Part shown: piece by piece, positions 5,708-7,755 of the stretch | How positions within the stretch are numbered: the first letter of the stretch is position 1 | How the letters are laid out: each line of letters opens with the position of its first letter | NCBI GenBank assembly: GCA_038043305.1 | Contig: JBBTCG010000174.1 | Span: forward strand, 1-7,755 | From: JACRCE01 sp038043305 | GTDB taxonomy: Bacteria > Desulfobacterota > GWC2-55-46 | Length of the DNA: 7,755 nt | Direction: 5' to 3' | Position numbers and translations under genes: made by a program | Notes under the pieces: generated by a model | Databases searched by the model: none | The model's input: the letters and a program-made list of their open reading frames with translations, nothing else | What the model was told of the DNA's origin: nothing

Positions 5708-7609
5708 ATGAAGAAGTTTACATACGCGATAATCCTGTTTCACGCGGTACTCGGCGCGCTCGTTTACTCGAATATCTTCAATGCCCCGTTCGTCTTTGAC
5801 GACGAGCTGTACATCGTCAACAACCCGGCCATAAGGGGCGTTGCCGACCTCTTGACGTGGCCGCGCCCAAGGGCACTGGTATTCCTGAGTTTTGCCGTAA
5901 ATTATGCCTTTTCCGGGTTTGACGTGTTCGGCTTTCACCTCGTGAACGTCGGTATACATGCGGTAAACGCCGTCTTGGTTTTTATGCTGGTGAGGCTGAC
6001 GTTTGATAGTCCGGCCATGAAGCACGGGTTCAAAAAAGAGTCGTTTTGGATTGCGGCCTCGGCCTCGGTTCTGTTTATCGTCCATCCGCTCAACACTCAG
6101 GCCGTAACTTACACGACCCAGAGATTTACGTCGTTTGCGACGCTTCTTTACTTATTGACAATCGTATTGTATGCAAAGCACAGGCTTTCCCGGAGCGTTG
6201 GGGCGCCTCGTCTTTACTATGGTTTGAGCATCGCCTCGGCCATCCTTGCCCAGTTTGCAAAGGAGATAGCCTTCACCTTGCCGGTATCCCTCGCGTTGTA
6301 CGAGTTCGCATTCTTTTCCCCTCACCCTACCCTCTCCCCAAAGGGGAGAGGTGGAAATGGGGTGAAAGGCAGGGTATTGAAGCTGGCGCCTTTCCTGAGC
6401 GTATTAATCATAACGCCGATCCTCCTTATGCTCCCGGATTACGACACCATCACGATAACCGGTAAGCTCGCCAAATCACAGATAGCCGACTTGAGCGGGT
6501 TGTCGCCATATGCGTATCTCATTACCCAGTTCAAGGTCATCGTAATATACATGAGGCTTCTTGTCTGGCCCACTGGGCAAAGCCTCTTGCATGAGGTAGC
6601 GCGGCCTTCGGGCTTTCTGGAGCCGCTTGTTCTCTCGTCATTCCTATTCCTTGCGGTTATACTCATAACCGGCGCGTGGCTCCTCATAAATGCAAGGAGG
6701 CGGGGAAGCGCCGCAATGCTCATTGCCGGCTTCGGCATCTTATGGTTTTTCATTACCATATCCGTGGAGTCCTCGGTCATACCGATCAAAGACGTGATAT
6801 TCGAACACAGGGTGTATCTGCCCGGCATAGGCGCGTTCATAGCTTTTGCCGCGCTTATCTTTCAGCTTTCAACGACGCTGTCAAGCAGGTATAATCTTCT
6901 ATGGTTCAATGCGCGCGCCGCAATAGCCGTTATGTGCGTTATATCGGTCATACTCGCGGTAGAGGCGTACAAACGGAATGCGTTGTGGACCGACAGGATC
7001 GTCCTGTGGCAAGACGTTGTCAGCAAGGCGCCGAATACGGCCGCTGCTTACGTCAATCTCGGTTACGCTTACAAATACGCCGGAAAATTCGACAAGGCAT
7101 TGGAGAACTACGGGAAGGCCATTCAGATAGAGCCTCAAAACCCGACCGCCCTTAACAACATAGCCGGGATACTTATTGACCTCGGCAGACATAAGGAATC
7201 TCTTGAGTTCAGCCTTCGTATAAAACCGGAGCATCTTGAGCTTGTGAACGCCTATATGAACATCGGCACCGCTTATGGCGCGCTTGGAAGCCATGCGCTC
7301 GCGCTCCTCAATCTTGAAAAGGCGCTGACGCTTGAGCCTGAATCAGCCGTCGCGCATTTTAATCTTGCCGTGGCCTACCATGGGAGCGGGTCGTTTGAAG
7401 CGGCTTTCCAGCATTACGCGGAGGCTCTTCGGATTAATCCGTTTCTTGCCGACGCTCACAACAACGCGGGTCTTGTGCTTGCCGCGCTTGGCAGAACCGA
7501 TGAGGCGTTTTCGCATTTTGAAGCGGCGCTCAGGATTGACCCGGCAAACAGGTACGCCTCTAAAAATATCGAAAGGCTGCGTTCCCTACCTTTCTTGAAA
7601 GAAAGGTAG
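5708..7609 (+). CDS. TMTC-like GT-C membrane glycosyltransferase with C-terminal TPRs (paralog B)
   Basis: A 633-residue paralog of the preceding gene, 19 nt downstream, with a weak GCAGG before the ATG. The layout is the same: TM1, then NAPFVFDDE with D31, D32 and E33 at the same positions as in A, GFHLVN, VHPLNTQAV, and GFGILWFFIT through EHRVYLP (residues 341-372). About five TPR units follow from residue 444 to 625, with consensus positions such as AYVNLGYAY and EALRINP. Two parts are repeat DNA. Residues 204-221 are encoded by an in-frame palindromic repeat (reading PHPTLSPKGRG) where A has only ten unrelated residues. The last seven residues (627-633, LPFLKER) and the stop codon are encoded by another palindrome. 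The insertion falls between membrane blocks, so the protein may tolerate it. The function is inferred as for A; specificity may differ between the two. Confidence 0.85.
   Translation: MKKFTYAIILFHAVLGALVYSNIFNAPFVFDDELYIVNNPAIRGVADLLTWPRPRALVFLSFAVNYAFSGFDVFGFHLVNVGIHAVNAVLVFMLVRLTFDSPAMKHGFKKESFWIAASASVLFIVHPLNTQAVTYTTQRFTSFATLLYLLTIVLYAKHRLSRSVGAPRLYYGLSIASAILAQFAKEIAFTLPVSLALYEFAFFSPHPTLSPKGRGGNGVKGRVLKLAPFLSVLIITPILLMLPDYDTITITGKLAKSQIADLSGLSPYAYLITQFKVIVIYMRLLVWPTGQSLLHEVARPSGFLEPLVLSSFLFLAVILITGAWLLINARRRGSAAMLIAGFGILWFFITISVESSVIPIKDVIFEHRVYLPGIGAFIAFAALIFQLSTTLSSRYNLLWFNARAAIAVMCVISVILAVEAYKRNALWTDRIVLWQDVVSKAPNTAAAYVNLGYAYKYAGKFDKALENYGKAIQIEPQNPTALNNIAGILIDLGRHKESLEFSLRIKPEHLELVNAYMNIGTAYGALGSHALALLNLEKALTLEPESAVAHFNLAVAYHGSGSFEAAFQHYAEALRINPFLADAHNNAGLVLAALGRTDEAFSHFEAALRIDPANRYASKNIERLRSLPFLKER
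6318..6369. repeat. Nested palindromic repeat inserted in frame within paralog B
   Basis: The inner stem is CCTCTCCCC (6331-6339) with GGGGAGAGG (6343-6351) around an AAA loop. An outer stem pairs TCACCCTA (6322-6329) with TGGGGTGA (6358-6365), allowing one T-G pair. The inner arms are identical to those of the repeat in the leuS-lptE gap. The reading frame stays open through the element and gives the peptide PHPTLSPKGRG. The paralog lacks it, and the net difference at this place is eight residues. Confidence 0.85.
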
Positions 7610-7633
7610 GCCCAAAGAACTTTAATAGGGAAT
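7586..7633. repeat. Palindromic dispersed repeat, copy 1, overlapping the end of paralog B
   Basis: Positions 7586-7609 form a perfect 10-bp stem (CTACCTTTCT with AGAAAGGTAG) with a 4-nt loop. After GCCCAAA comes GAACTTTAATAGGGAAT at 7617-7633. Both the stem core and this 17-base tail recur in copy 2. The stem ends exactly on the TAG stop of paralog B. No T-run follows, so a standard terminator is not supported. Confidence 0.85.
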
Positions 7634-7679
7634 AAACGCCAAGGCTGATGAATATTGATATTGCCCATGCGGCAAGCAT

Positions 7680-7751
7680 CCTTTCTTGAAAGAAAGGTAA
7701 GCCCCCCCGATTAAAACATTCGGGGGCAGGCTCCGAACTTTAATAGGGAAT
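7680..7751. repeat. Palindromic dispersed repeat, copy 2, with an internal extra hairpin
   Basis: The core CCTTTCTTGAAAGAAAGG lies at 7680-7697 and the identical 17-base tail GAACTTTAATAGGGAAT at 7735-7751. Between them, where copy 1 has only a few bases, copy 2 carries about 30 more, including a second palindrome: CCCCCGA (7704-7710) with TCGGGGG (7720-7726) around a 9-nt A/T-rich loop. This looks like the same dispersed element with a nested insertion, or a longer subtype. No gene is supported between 7610 and the window end. Confidence 0.8.
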
Positions 7752-7755
7752 TAGC

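Noticed and set aside
7704..7726. Intrinsic terminator after paralog B
   Set aside because: The stem is GC-rich but no T-run follows on the plus strand, and it sits inside a dispersed repeat; termination here is not supported.

Overview
The window is a compact, plus-strand block of five genes from a Gram-negative, LPS-making bacterium: an HIT-family nucleotide-binding protein, leucyl-tRNA synthetase (leuS), an LptE-like outer-membrane lipoprotein, and two tandem paralogous membrane proteins that join a GT-C/TMTC-like glycosyltransferase core to C-terminal TPR repeats. The intergenic gaps are short (32, 44, 54 and 19 nt), all genes point the same way, and no terminator separates them, so co-transcription is plausible. 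The lineage cannot be fixed from the sequence. The moderate GC content, the leuS-lptE order and the many short palindromic dispersed repeats fit Nitrospirota or deltaproteobacteria-type lineages (inference, low confidence).

Region by region: 1-104 is a non-coding mosaic of a small palindrome and two different short tandem arrays (14-bp and 13-bp units). 105-584 is the HIT protein. 617-3232 is a full-length LeuRS with all catalytic and editing signatures. 3235-3271 is a CCCTCTCCCC-type inverted repeat filling the leuS-lptE gap; its right arm doubles as the purine-rich ribosome binding region of lptE. 3277-3780 is the LptE-like lipoprotein. 3835-5688 (A) and 5708-7609 (B) are the TMTC-like paralogs. 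7586-7755 carries two copies of another palindromic repeat (CCTTTCTTGAAAGAAAGG core followed by GAACTTTAATAGGGAAT), the first of which supplies the last seven codons and the stop of B.

Functional themes: the HIT protein next to an aminoacyl-tRNA synthetase suggests housekeeping of Ap4A or adenylate by-products. LptE belongs to LPS export. The two TMTC-like proteins look like polyprenyl-sugar-dependent glycosyltransferases whose TPR domain could present or recognise protein acceptors; their substrate is unknown. The two most notable observations are (1) the tandem pair with a 32-residue segment that is nearly invariant in protein but heavily diverged at synonymous sites, and (2) the invasion of gene borders and of one reading frame by at least three families of short palindromic repeats, including an in-frame insertion inside B that shares its 9-bp stem arms with the leuS-lptE repeat.
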